Counted from the stretch's first letter, positions 23,591-32,050 are shown. The stretch: 41,319 nt of DNA from CAYGYG01 sp964354155 (GCA_964354155.1 CAYGYG010000024.1:1-41319), one strand, 5' to 3'. Numbers and translations are program-made. Notes: generated from the letters alone by a model not told the origin.

Positions 23591-23956
23591 TCAGAACTCG
23601 ACGCCTTGGGCATAGATGACAATGCGTTCTTCATCCTTGACCACGCGGCCCCAGAGCTTCACGACTCGCCCCGTCCGTTGCGGGATTGCGAAGTTACCCG
23701 GTGCGAGATCAACGTATATACTGCCCGTTCCATCATCAAGATAGAACCAGCAGCCGGAGCCGCATTCCGTGGCGATCTTGCCCTTAAGCCCCACTTCCTT
23801 GTCGAGAAAATTCGCGGGATTGGATAGAATGGTGCCGACCGTCTCGTAGGCCAGCTCGGCGTCTAATGCCTTGCCATATTTGTCTTCCCGCTTGCACCCC
23901 GCGAACGTGATTAAGCACCAAACCACCAAAAATGTCAAGTATGTTCTTGTTTTCAT
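23591..23956 (-). CDS. OB-fold lipoprotein with a CxxxCWF motif
   Basis: A 121-residue lipoprotein. The signal ends ITFAGC, giving lipidated Cys21. Residues 36-121 look like a five-stranded OB fold (VGTILSNPANFLDKEVGLKG, SIYVDLAPGNF, GRVVKLWGRV). Cys65 and Cys69 lie in ECGSGCWFYLDD, which resembles the GCWM motif of DUF4920 proteins and may bind metal or form a disulfide. I chose the ATG at 23956 (GGAG nearby) over an upstream start lacking a signal peptide. It overlaps the ATPase gene by four bases (ATGA) and is the last gene of the seven-gene operon. It is probably the periplasmic partner of the ABC complex. Confidence 0.7.
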   Translation of the reverse strand: MKTRTYLTFLVVWCLITFAGCKREDKYGKALDAELAYETVGTILSNPANFLDKEVGLKGKIATECGSGCWFYLDDGTGSIYVDLAPGNFAIPQRTGRVVKLWGRVVKDEERIVIYAQGVEF

Positions 23957-24645
23957 TGTGTTCTCCTGTCTTCGATGATCTTCCCGTCCGCCAGCCGGAT
24001 GATTCTCCTGCACTTTTCGGCCAGCTTCAGGTCGTGGGTTGCGATGACGACCGTCAGCCCGTCACGCCACAATCTGTTCAAGAGGCCGAGTATGACCTCC
24101 TTGGATCTCGCCTCCAGCCGCCCGGTCGGCTCGTCGGCAAGCAGTATCGATGGGGCATTTACCAGGGCTCGGGCAATCGCCACCTTCTGCATGCTGCCCC
24201 CGTCCAAATGCGCCGGCAGGCAATCCTTCTGCTCTAAAAGGCCGACCCGATCAAGCGCGTCGGCTACGGTCTTCTCGGACCGCTGCCGCGAGAATACCAG
24301 CGGCAGTTCCACGTTTTCCCACACGGTTAGAGTCGGGATCAGGTAGAAGAGCTGAAAGATAAAACCGATTTGTTTCCGCCGGAAAACGACCAGCCGGTTT
24401 TCGGCGAGTCCCGTGACCTCGGCACCGGCGATCATTATTCGGCCCCGGGATGGAGAATCAAGGCAGCCGATCTGGTTGAGGAGCGTCGTCTTGCCCGAAC
24501 CCGAACGCCCCACGATCGCAACCATATCGCCCCGGGCAATGGCAAGGCTCACGCCGGCGCAGGCATTAATCGTTTCCGCTCCGCGCCGGTACGAACGCCA
24601 GAGGTCGTCGACCCTTATGATTGCGTTATCCTGTGATTCTGCCAT
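23953..24645 (-). CDS. LolD/MacB-type ABC ATPase with degenerate signature (ATPase B)
   Basis: A 230-residue ATPase of the LolD/MacB/FtsE class. Walker A GRSGSGKTT (46-54), Q-loop IGFIFQ with Gln98, Walker B ILLADEPT (167-174) and the H-loop IATHD are intact. The signature is LDGGS (147-151) where LSGGQ is usual, and the D-loop is GRLEARS where GNLD is usual. Its own catalytic half is therefore good but the half it offers to a partner is degenerate. It should pair with ATPase A, encoded just upstream. I take the ATG at 24645; a TTG at 24651 is possible. It overlaps the upstream ATPase gene by 20 bp. Confidence 0.85.
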   Translation of the reverse strand: MAESQDNAIIRVDDLWRSYRRGAETINACAGVSLAIARGDMVAIVGRSGSGKTTLLNQIGCLDSPSRGRIMIAGAEVTGLAENRLVVFRRKQIGFIFQLFYLIPTLTVWENVELPLVFSRQRSEKTVADALDRVGLLEQKDCLPAHLDGGSMQKVAIARALVNAPSILLADEPTGRLEARSKEVILGLLNRLWRDGLTVVIATHDLKLAEKCRRIIRLADGKIIEDRRTQ

Positions 24646-25294
24646 CTTCAATACGGATTATCCTTTCCGTTTGGCCGGCCAGCTCCCGATCGTGGGTCGC
24701 GATCACTATCGTGATGCCGTTCTCGCGGTTCAACCGGCGGAACAGACCCATTACGTTATCCCGCGTCGCGGTATCGAGATTCGCGGTCGGCTCATCGGCC
24801 AGCACGATCGCCGGCGTGTTGACCAACGCCCGGGCAATAGCAATCCTCTGCATCTCGCCGCCGGACAGCTCCCTCGGGTAATGACTTGCCCGATGTCCCA
24901 TTTCCACCATATCGAGAAGCCGGGCAGCCTGCCGATGATGCCCTTGCTTTTCTCTCCGAGACACATTCGTGGCCCACAGCAGCGGCACCATAACATTCTC
25001 GACGGCGTTCAAAGTCGGAATCAAGAAGAACTCCGAGAAAACGAACCCAATCTTCTCGCGGCGGACCCGGACCGCATTCCGTCTCGTCAGCTCCTCGCCC
25101 TCGATCTCGACCGTCCCTGTGTCCGGCATGTCCATGCCGCCGATCAGATTCAAAGTTGTCGTTTTGCCCGCCCCGGAAGGCCCGAGCAGAGCCACAAACT
25201 CCCCGGTCCCGATATCAAGACTCAAGGCGTCCAGTGCCGTCACGGCCGTCGCGCCGCGCCGGTAGATCTTAACCAAGCTCTGAGCCTTGATCAT
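24626..25294 (-). CDS. LolD/MacB-type ABC ATPase lacking the Q-loop glutamine (ATPase A)
   Basis: A 222-residue ATPase with Walker A GPSGAGKTT (38-46), a normal signature LSGGE (143-147), Walker B IVLADEPT (163-170), a normal D-loop ANLD and the H-loop IATHD. The Q-loop reads GFVFS, so the glutamine is replaced by Ser87. Together with the degenerate signature of ATPase B, both defects fall in the same composite ATP site if the two form a heterodimer, leaving the other site canonical. The start is ATG at 25294, three bases after the stop of permease 1. It serves the FtsX-type permeases encoded upstream. Confidence 0.85.
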   Translation of the reverse strand: MIKAQSLVKIYRRGATAVTALDALSLDIGTGEFVALLGPSGAGKTTTLNLIGGMDMPDTGTVEIEGEELTRRNAVRVRREKIGFVFSEFFLIPTLNAVENVMVPLLWATNVSRREKQGHHRQAARLLDMVEMGHRASHYPRELSGGEMQRIAIARALVNTPAIVLADEPTANLDTATRDNVMGLFRRLNRENGITIVIATHDRELAGQTERIIRIEDGRITG

Positions 25295-25297
25295 CGC

Positions 25298-26461
25298 TCA
25301 TTCCGTCCTGATCGCCACGATCGGCCGAACCGAGGCCGCCAGTGCCGCTGGATAAAGGCCGGAAACCAGGCCCATTACCACCGAGAAGACGGCGGAAACG
25401 CCGGCCAGGCCGGGCGAGAAGCCGATGAGCGTTCCCGCCGGCGCATAAGGCAGGACCGCCCTGAGGAACGCCTCGATAATCTTGGCCAGGACCAGGGCAA
25501 GGCCGACGCCGGCAAGCCCGCCGGCCACCCCAAGAACTGTGGTCTCGGCCCAGATCAGCTTAAAGACATCAAGCCGGGATGCCCCAATCGCCTTCATCAT
25601 CCCGATCTCTTTCGTTCTTTCAAAAACCGCCATCAGGATCGTGTTGAAGACGCCCATCATCGCCGTGATCACCGCCACCAGCACGATGGCCAGGATGAAG
25701 ACCTTCGTGGTCTGGATAACGCGCGAGACATTGCCCAGAAGCTCCGACAGCGGAAAAACGTTCAAATCCTGTTCGCGCTCCCTTATCGCCAAAGTTAGCT
25801 CTCCGACCTTCTCGATGTTGCTCGTTTGAATCAAGATCACGACCAGCTTCCCCTCAAGTCCGAAAATCCGCTGCAAGGTCTTCTTGGGCAGAAAATAGAA
25901 CCCGTCGTCCTGCGTATTGGACCTCGCCAGCACGCCGCTGACATAGAGGCTCTCGCCCTTTGCCTTCAAGTAGTAGCGGTCACCGGGCTTCTTCTTCTCC
26001 TCCTGGGCGACACTGCTGCCGAGGATGATCGACCGCTCATCCCCAAACCAGCTCCCATTGACCTTCCACCCTGCTCTGAGCAACGGGTAGTCGGCGTCAA
26101 TGCCGAGGAAAACCATGTTGCGTTTTTTGTCGATATCAAACAGTGCATCCATGATAATACCGGCGGCCTGCGCTACGCCGGGTATCGCCTTGACACTCGG
26201 CAAGTAGTCCTCACTGATGTAGCGCGGCCACTTGCCGCCGTGCAAGGCAATCGTCGCCGCCTCGTAGGGGCATCCCTTGGGAACAATCATGACGTGCGCG
26301 CCCAGCGAGTTAAGTTCTCCCCTGAGCCCTGACTCGTAGTTCTTCTGGAATTCAAGCAGGCCGTAGAGAACGGTGATGGCGAAAGCGACGCCAACCAGGC
26401 TGAAGACCGAGCGGGCCTTCAGCCGCATGATGTTCTTGAAGGCAAGCCTGAACCAGATCAT
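25298..26461 (-). CDS. FtsX/MacB-type ABC permease 1
   Basis: A 387-residue permease of the MacB/LolC/FtsX (type VII) class: TM1 at about 17-35, a periplasmic domain to about 260, then three helices (about 265-290, 311-340, 350-378) in the FtsX domain. The periplasmic part begins with VPKGCPYEAA, Cys64, a motif repeated at the same position in permease 2. GIDADYPLL and QDDGFYF are MacB-like core features. The end ASVRPIVAIRTE is typical of the class. It has AAGGA before the ATG and lies 46 bp after permease 2. It probably extracts a substrate from the membrane or periplasm by mechanotransmission; the substrate is unknown. Confidence 0.85.
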   Translation of the reverse strand: MIWFRLAFKNIMRLKARSVFSLVGVAFAITVLYGLLEFQKNYESGLRGELNSLGAHVMIVPKGCPYEAATIALHGGKWPRYISEDYLPSVKAIPGVAQAAGIIMDALFDIDKKRNMVFLGIDADYPLLRAGWKVNGSWFGDERSIILGSSVAQEEKKKPGDRYYLKAKGESLYVSGVLARSNTQDDGFYFLPKKTLQRIFGLEGKLVVILIQTSNIEKVGELTLAIREREQDLNVFPLSELLGNVSRVIQTTKVFILAIVLVAVITAMMGVFNTILMAVFERTKEIGMMKAIGASRLDVFKLIWAETTVLGVAGGLAGVGLALVLAKIIEAFLRAVLPYAPAGTLIGFSPGLAGVSAVFSVVMGLVSGLYPAALAASVRPIVAIRTE

Positions 26462-26507
26462 CGCCGGTCCTTGGTTAGCGCATCAGCTCGTTACTCACCG
26501 AACTCAC

Positions 26508-27668
26508 TCACTCCGTCCGCAAAGCCTGGGCGGGGTTCTGCCGTGAAGCAAAATAGGCCGGATATATTCCGGCAATGATCCCAACCAGCAGGATGAAAAC
26601 CAGACAGAACAGAAATACGCCGGGCCGCAAAGAAACGACGCTCTCTCGGGGCGCCAGCGGGAGGAATCTCTTGACCACCGATTCGATGGACCGGGACGCG
26701 AACAGCGCCATCAGCAGGCCCAGGGCGCCGCCCATCAATGATAGCATCACCGACTCGAGCCATATCAGCACGAACACATGAATCCGGCCGGCCCCCGTAG
26801 CCATCATGATGCCGATCTCCCGAACCCTCTCAAACACCGACATGAGAATCGTATTGAGCACGCCGAAAGTCGATATTGCGACGATTATTATCACGACCGA
26901 CAGAATCAACGTGCGCACGGTGCCGACCAGGGACAGCATCGTCCCCAACAGCTCGGACATGGTGATAACTTCGGCCCCCGGCAGGTTCTCCAGCGTCTTG
27001 GCCAGGACTGACGCCTGGCTCGGATCCTTCAGGCGGATGTTGATGCCGGTTATCTTGTTCCCAACTTTGAACACCTCTTGGGCCGTGGTCAGGCGAATGT
27101 AAAAGAACCCGTCGTCTTCAGTACCGGTCGGCTGCAACACACCGACGACATCAAAAGTCCGGTCGTACTCGGGCAGGTAGATCTGGTCGCCGACCTTCGA
27201 CACTTCGATCAGCGAGACATCGTACCCCAGAATCACGTCGTTCTCGCGTGCCAGAAACGCTCCCTCTAACTGCCACCAGTTCTTCAAGGCCAACATCTGC
27301 TCATCGATGCCAATGTAGATATCGGTTCTTCCCTCCTCCGGCTTCACGATGCCGTGAATGAGGACACCCGCGGCAATATCGATCCCCTCCATTCTCTGTA
27401 CTAGGCCCAGCAGCGAATCGGGCAAATAGCTCGGGATGCGTCCGCCTTTCAGAATCAGAGACGCTGCTTCGTAGGGGCACCCGATCGGCACGACCATCAT
27501 GTGAATACCCATCTTCTGAATCTGTCCCCGGAGCGAATTCTCGTACCCGGTATTAAAGGAAGTAATCGTAAAGAGAACCGCAATCGCCAGCCCGATGCTC
27601 AGCACGGTTATCGACGTTCTCGTCGTCCGGTGGGCCAGGTTCTTCACGGCGAACTTAAGAAGGTTCAT
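26508..27668 (-). CDS. FtsX/MacB-type ABC permease 2
   Basis: A 386-residue paralogue of permease 1 with the same topology: TM1 at about 18-37, a periplasmic domain, then three C-terminal helices. It shares VPIGCPYEAA with Cys64, GIDEQMLAL, TEDDGFFYIR and the end NPAQALRTE. The two were probably produced by tandem duplication and now work as a heterodimer, as do the two ATPases. The ATG overlaps the stop of the FMN-bind-like gene by four bases, so translation is coupled. Cys64 being conserved in both copies suggests a metal-binding or disulfide role at the membrane surface (inference). Confidence 0.85.
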   Translation of the reverse strand: MNLLKFAVKNLAHRTTRTSITVLSIGLAIAVLFTITSFNTGYENSLRGQIQKMGIHMMVVPIGCPYEAASLILKGGRIPSYLPDSLLGLVQRMEGIDIAAGVLIHGIVKPEEGRTDIYIGIDEQMLALKNWWQLEGAFLARENDVILGYDVSLIEVSKVGDQIYLPEYDRTFDVVGVLQPTGTEDDGFFYIRLTTAQEVFKVGNKITGINIRLKDPSQASVLAKTLENLPGAEVITMSELLGTMLSLVGTVRTLILSVVIIIVAISTFGVLNTILMSVFERVREIGIMMATGAGRIHVFVLIWLESVMLSLMGGALGLLMALFASRSIESVVKRFLPLAPRESVVSLRPGVFLFCLVFILLVGIIAGIYPAYFASRQNPAQALRTE

Positions 27669-28198
27669 CGGCCTGGCCCCGCCAACTCCTCGTAGGCAAC
27701 CAGCAGTTTCCTTACGGCAGAGGCAACCGCTTGCGATGATTTCTGGGCCCCCTGGGCCGCAGCGATCAAGTCAAATCCCACTTTGAGCGAATCGCGGGAT
27801 GTCTTCTTAACGAATTGGTCCAGGAACTTCGCACTCCGCAGTGCCGCGCGCGCCTTTTCCCGGTCCCGCTGAATCCTCACTGACTTGATGCTCGGTGTCT
27901 TACCCGTTGAATCGACCAGCAACGCAACGACAACCTCTATTGCCCCATACTGCCCCTTGCTAAGGTGCGTCGACACAATCCCCAGCTGTCTTCCCTTTCT
28001 TGAGACGGGGTAGAACTTGAATTCGGTCTCATCGGCATCCAATTTCTGCCCCAATCGCCTCTCAATCGCCGTCTGGCTCTCTCTGGAAACGCGCAGAAAC
28101 ACCGTTCGGTAGGCGTCGCCGTCGAAAATCTCCTTTATGTCGCGGTCCGGAAACCGCCAAACGCATAATGACCCGATCACCAGGAATAGCATCATCAT
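27665..28198 (-). CDS. Membrane-anchored FMN-bind-like protein (RnfG-like), motif degenerate
   Basis: A 177-residue protein with one N-terminal membrane segment (MMMLFLVIGSLCVW). The rest resembles the FMN-binding domain of RnfG/NqrC: GQYGAIEVVVALLVDSTG (82-99), then a helix-loop GFDLIAAAQGAQKSSQAV (141-158) where active members have the SGATxT flavinylation motif. Here the Ser/Thr acceptor context is missing (AAAQGAQ), so covalent FMN attachment is doubtful; it may bind FMN loosely or serve only as a structural subunit. It overlaps both neighbours by four bases in an operon with a barrel and an ABC transporter. Confidence in the fold is moderate. Confidence 0.6.
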   Translation of the reverse strand: MMMLFLVIGSLCVWRFPDRDIKEIFDGDAYRTVFLRVSRESQTAIERRLGQKLDADETEFKFYPVSRKGRQLGIVSTHLSKGQYGAIEVVVALLVDSTGKTPSIKSVRIQRDREKARAALRSAKFLDQFVKKTSRDSLKVGFDLIAAAQGAQKSSQAVASAVRKLLVAYEELAGPGR

Positions 28199-29199
28199 AA
28201 CCTCACCCCCACCTGCGCCGCCAGATGCAGTTGGGCCACGTCGTGTTCAATGCTCCGGTAGCCTACGATCTCGACGCCGAGCGCCGTCACGGCCCGCACC
28301 ACCAGACGTAGTCCCCCGCCGTAGGCCTCGAACTTGTGCGACCCGTCAAGCACCGGCATGTATCGCCCGTACATCCCTATGGCTTCGGTTCCAGCGCTCA
28401 GCGGTATCGACATCTCGGCATAGAAGCTCCCGATGCCATGCCGCGTCAGATCATCAAGTGATTCGACGGACTGGTTCTTGCCGCCCGCGGCTTCGGCCCG
28501 CAGTGTGAAATAGGGCGACGCAACTTCAATATCCAGTCCGATGCGGTTCTTGAGGGTAAAAGAATCCGGCTGGGCCATCATGTCGGCCAGGGGGTCAATC
28601 GAAAACTGCGGCAGACGCCCGCGAAGCAGGGAGAGACCGCCCTTGACGTCGGCAAAGTCACCCCGTCGGCGCAAGGCAATGCGGCCGGTCTGCACCTTGT
28701 TATCGTCGCCATCGGCCAGGTTCGGTCCGCTGCCGTTGGACACCATATACCAGTAGTCGAGCGGCCCGAGAATGCCGAATGCCGAGGCCCCGGCATCGAT
28801 ACGCAAACCCAAAGTTCGCGTGAAGAGTGGCTGAAAGATCTTGTCGTGACTGTCATACTCGGCCAACAATCCAAAAGGCAGAACCTGCTGCCCGAGCATG
28901 ATGCTTGGTTTACCCAGGCCCAGCGGGACCACGATATATGCGGCACCGTAGTGCATGGCTTTAGCCCAGCCCTGCATCGCCCCCCAGACATAAGCCTGGA
29001 TGACCACGCTCACGATATCACGGTTCTCGTCGGCAATAGTTGAAACGATGCCGAGCTCGGAGCCCATCAAGTTGAAGGTCGCAGCAGCGGCATCGACTTT
29101 CTCAAGACGAAAGTACAGAGCGGGATTGAACTCGTGAACAACACGGCCGATACCGACTCCGGCCAGCAGCAGTAAGATTATCATGTATCTTGGCATCAT
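28195..29199 (-). CDS. Outer-membrane porin-like beta-barrel
   Basis: A 334-residue protein with a signal peptide (MMPRYMIILLLLAGVGIG). It has amphipathic strands through the whole length (YGAAYIVVPLGLGKPSIMLGQ, FTLRAEAAGG, GIGSFYAEMSIPL) and ends VGVRL, compatible with a small barrel. I do not recognise a named family. It is the first gene of the seven-gene operon and lies directly downstream of the operator and promoter at 29227-29278. The ribosome site is weak. It may form the outer-membrane exit for the ABC system or bind its substrate. Confidence 0.65.
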   Translation of the reverse strand: MMPRYMIILLLLAGVGIGRVVHEFNPALYFRLEKVDAAAATFNLMGSELGIVSTIADENRDIVSVVIQAYVWGAMQGWAKAMHYGAAYIVVPLGLGKPSIMLGQQVLPFGLLAEYDSHDKIFQPLFTRTLGLRIDAGASAFGILGPLDYWYMVSNGSGPNLADGDDNKVQTGRIALRRRGDFADVKGGLSLLRGRLPQFSIDPLADMMAQPDSFTLKNRIGLDIEVASPYFTLRAEAAGGKNQSVESLDDLTRHGIGSFYAEMSIPLSAGTEAIGMYGRYMPVLDGSHKFEAYGGGLRLVVRAVTALGVEIVGYRSIEHDVAQLHLAAQVGVRL

Positions 29200-29226
29200 G
29201 CACCCGGCTGATTGCGTGCCGGCTCC

Positions 29227-29249
29227 TTGTCTACCTAATAGGTAGACAA
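29227..29249. promoter_or_regulatory. Perfect 10-bp-arm palindromic operator
   Basis: TTGTCTACCT (29227-29236), centre AAT, AGGTAGACAA (29240-29249). It covers the predicted transcription start (about 29244) of the barrel/ABC operon, the classic position for a repressor. It is too far from the PilS stop (29317) on the other side to be that gene's terminator. The Rrf2-type regulator at 21671-22090 is one candidate ligand. Confidence 0.7.
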
Positions 29250-29250
29250 T

Positions 29251-29278
29251 AGTATACTCAACTGGTTTAGTGTTTCAA
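29251..29278 (-). promoter_or_regulatory. Promoter of the seven-gene barrel/ABC operon
   Basis: On the minus strand TTGAAA (29278-29273), a 16-bp spacer and TATACT (29256-29251). The -10 box ends one base before the palindromic operator begins. Confidence 0.75.
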
Positions 29279-29316
29279 CCCCGCCTGGACCATAAATCTA
29301 CATGGATCACGGGCCG

Positions 29317-30813
29317 TCATACCGCTCCCACCGGAAGCCAGATGACGAAAGTCGACCCTTTACCCGGCTTGCTCTTCACTTCAATACGTCCGTTATGCTC
29401 GCTCACGATGCGCTGGGCAATTGCAAGACCGAGACCGGTACCGGCTTTCTTGCCTGAATAAAACGGATCGAATATTTTCTTCAAGTCTTCTTTCTTGATA
29501 CCGACACCATTGTCCCGAACCTCAATGCCCACGGCGCGGTCATCGGCAAGAATGCTGACCTTGAGCTCCCCCTCTTCCCGAATGGCCTCCAGACCATTAA
29601 TCAATAGTATTTGCACAACCTGCTTGATTCTCTCGCTGTCGACCCACGCCCACACACTCCGATCATCCAGCCAGGTGATCTTCACTTTGCGCGACTTGAT
29701 CAACTCGCGCGGCAGGGTGGCGATTGATTCATTGATGAGTTGTCCCACCAGCACCTTTTCGCGTGCCGCAGGGCGGATGCGGGCAAAATCCAGAAAATCC
29801 TGGATAATGCCGTTCACGCGCTGGGCCTCCTTGAGAATCAATTCGCTTAGGCGCTTGAGCTTCTTGCTCGGACGGCTCGACGACGCCAGGATTTCTACCG
29901 ACCCGCATATTGAGGCCAGGGGATTCCTGATCTCGTGGGCAAACGAGGCTCCCAGTTCGGCCAGCAGCCTCACCCGCTCGGCGACTTTCGAATCTTCCTG
30001 CAGCTTACGCAACTCGGTGACGTCGGTCACGATCGCCAACCGTCCGATAAGCTTCCGCTCGGGATTGACGATCGACTGACTCACGAAGATGAAACTGCGC
30101 GTCCCGAACTGAATCTCCTGTTCGTGCGTGTCGCCTCGCTCCAGGATATCCTTGATCTGTTTCGTTCTCTCGGCACCACGGCAGTTCGAGAAGACGATAT
30201 TGCCGTTGTTGTCGATCGTGAGAATCTCAAGCGGCAGGCTCTTGAGAATCTCCTCGGTGGTCAACCGTACCTGAGAGAACTCATCACTGCGCCGCTTCAA
30301 GCGCTCGCTTAGAATACTGCTCAGAATGGTGGTCGCGACAAAGAGAAATGTGAAAAAGTAGAACCGGTAGATAACAAACATCAGCGGCAGCGAGCGCTGG
30401 TCAGATAGATAGAGAAGCAAACTCGAATAGGACAGCGTTGACAGAAAGAAAACATAGACCGCTCCGCGCATGCCGAGGTACACACTGGCCACGATGATCA
30501 GCAGGGCGTAGAAAAAAGGAAAGAGGCTCTCTTCGCCCCCCGTCACCACGATCATCGCGGTCACGATCACGATATCGAAAAAGAACTGAACGTAGAGGTT
30601 GAGATTGCGTCGTAGCAGCCTGACCAGACCGAAGAAAACTAGCGATAGGACAACCGTGCCCACGATTATGTAGTAGAATGTTCTGGGGATTTCGAAGAAT
30701 ATCGGGTACGCGGTCAGCAGGACGAGCGTAACGATGAGAGCCCGAAGCAGAATCAGCCCAACTAAACCTCGGGAATGTCGGCCTGATTCAATCATTGCCG
30801 AACCGTCCGGCAT
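29317..30813 (-). CDS. pilS: PilS-like sensor histidine kinase
   Basis: A 498-residue kinase. Six transmembrane helices fill residues 17-170, as in PilS/NtrB-type sensors. A PAS-like domain follows (189-265, EILKSLPLEILTIDNNGNIVFSN). The kinase core has the H-box FAHEIRNPL (His293), the N-box ILLINGLEAI (Asn406), G1 DNGVGI (434-439), the F-box DPFYSGK and G2 GTGLGLAIA (458-466). It lies 31 bp after pilC on the same strand, which supports PilS, the sensor controlling pilin transcription through PilR. PilR itself is not in the window. The start at 30813 is uncertain; ATG 30795 would remove six residues. Confidence 0.8.
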   Translation of the reverse strand: MPDGSAMIESGRHSRGLVGLILLRALIVTLVLLTAYPIFFEIPRTFYYIIVGTVVLSLVFFGLVRLLRRNLNLYVQFFFDIVIVTAMIVVTGGEESLFPFFYALLIIVASVYLGMRGAVYVFFLSTLSYSSLLLYLSDQRSLPLMFVIYRFYFFTFLFVATTILSSILSERLKRRSDEFSQVRLTTEEILKSLPLEILTIDNNGNIVFSNCRGAERTKQIKDILERGDTHEQEIQFGTRSFIFVSQSIVNPERKLIGRLAIVTDVTELRKLQEDSKVAERVRLLAELGASFAHEIRNPLASICGSVEILASSSRPSKKLKRLSELILKEAQRVNGIIQDFLDFARIRPAAREKVLVGQLINESIATLPRELIKSRKVKITWLDDRSVWAWVDSERIKQVVQILLINGLEAIREEGELKVSILADDRAVGIEVRDNGVGIKKEDLKKIFDPFYSGKKAGTGLGLAIAQRIVSEHNGRIEVKSKPGKGSTFVIWLPVGAV

Positions 30814-30844
30814 CCAGTGAGCGGCCGGAGCCTGATATCGCTGG

Positions 30845-32050
30845 CTATTCTTTGATGGCGCTGGCCAGTTTGAAGATCGGCAGGTACATCGTAATCAATA
30901 AGCCGCCGACAACCAGACCCAGCGTCACCATGATCAGAGGCTCGAGCGCGGTCGTCAGGTTGTCAACCGCCTGGTCGACTTCAGCATCGTAGAAGTCAGC
31001 CACTTTCGAGAGCATTTCATCAAGACCGCCGGAGGCTTCGCCGATCGCGATCATCTGCGTCACCATGGGCGGGAACACCCGGGTTTTGGTCAGCGGATCG
31101 GAGATACTCTCGCCGCCTTTGATCGACGTGCGGGCGGTGAGAATTGCCTCCTGAACGACCCAGTTGCCGGCCGTCTTGGCGGTAATCTCCAATCCGTCAA
31201 TAATCGGTACGCCGCTCGAAAGCAAAGTCGACAGCGTCCTCGAAAAGCGAGCGATCGCCGTTTTCTTGACAAGCGGTCCGAAGATGGGCAGGCGCAGGAT
31301 CAGGGGGTCTAACAGCCGCGCCCCGGCATCGGTCTTGTGGAACCGCCGTATTGCCGCGAAACCGGCGATACTAATGATGACGAGTGGAATCGTCGCGACC
31401 TTGAGGAAATTGCTCAAACCGATGACGAATCGCGTCGGTCCCGGCAGCTCTCCACCCGTCTCGGCGAAAATCTTGGCGAAGACCGGAATCACGAACAACA
31501 ACAACGCCGCGGTGGCAACAACAGCGACCATCGTGACGATCGCCGGATAGATCATCGCGCCCCGGATCTTGCGGCGCAGGGTTGCGCTCTTCTCCAAATA
31601 CACCGCCAACCGCTGGAGAATCACGTCAAGCGCGCCACCCGTCTCCCCGGCCTCGACCATGTTGACGTAGAGCGAGTCGAAAGTCTTGGGCTGTCTTCGA
31701 AGCGCATCGGCCAGCGACAAGCCGCCTTCAACGTCGCCCCGGACATCACTCAACACGCGCTTCAGCCCCTGGCTTTCAGTCTGCTTGGCCAGAATCTCAA
31801 GGCAAGAAAGCAACGGAAGACCAGCATTCAGCATCGTCGAAAACTGGCGCGTGAAAACCGAGAGTGACCTGATTGATACTTTCCCGCCAAACAGCGAGAG
31901 CCCCTTCTCCCGTTCTTTAAGCTTAATTGAAGTCGGAATGATCTTCTTCTGGCGTAGCGCCGCAACTACATCGGCCTGGGTACTGGCCACCATGTCGCCC
32001 GATGTCGTTGCCCCAGTAGCCGTTCTACCTTTCCAAACAAAGGTTGGCAT
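30845..32050 (-). CDS. pilC: Type IV pilus inner-membrane platform protein PilC
   Basis: A 401-residue protein with two T2SSF domains (about 66-190 and 269-391) and three membrane helices (about 168-190, 215-234, 371-391). The N-terminus MPTFVWKGRTATG and the motifs FTRQFSTMLNAGLPL, GEASGGLDEML and MYLPIFKLASAI are hallmarks of PilC/GspF. It anchors the assembly and retraction ATPases of type IV pili. AGGAGGT stands just before the ATG, and its own promoter at 32135-32162 gives a leader of about 78 nt. PilS follows. No other pilus gene lies in the window, so this is a detached pil pair. Confidence 0.92.
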   Translation of the reverse strand: MPTFVWKGRTATGATTSGDMVASTQADVVAALRQKKIIPTSIKLKEREKGLSLFGGKVSIRSLSVFTRQFSTMLNAGLPLLSCLEILAKQTESQGLKRVLSDVRGDVEGGLSLADALRRQPKTFDSLYVNMVEAGETGGALDVILQRLAVYLEKSATLRRKIRGAMIYPAIVTMVAVVATAALLLFVIPVFAKIFAETGGELPGPTRFVIGLSNFLKVATIPLVIISIAGFAAIRRFHKTDAGARLLDPLILRLPIFGPLVKKTAIARFSRTLSTLLSSGVPIIDGLEITAKTAGNWVVQEAILTARTSIKGGESISDPLTKTRVFPPMVTQMIAIGEASGGLDEMLSKVADFYDAEVDQAVDNLTTALEPLIMVTLGLVVGGLLITMYLPIFKLASAIKE

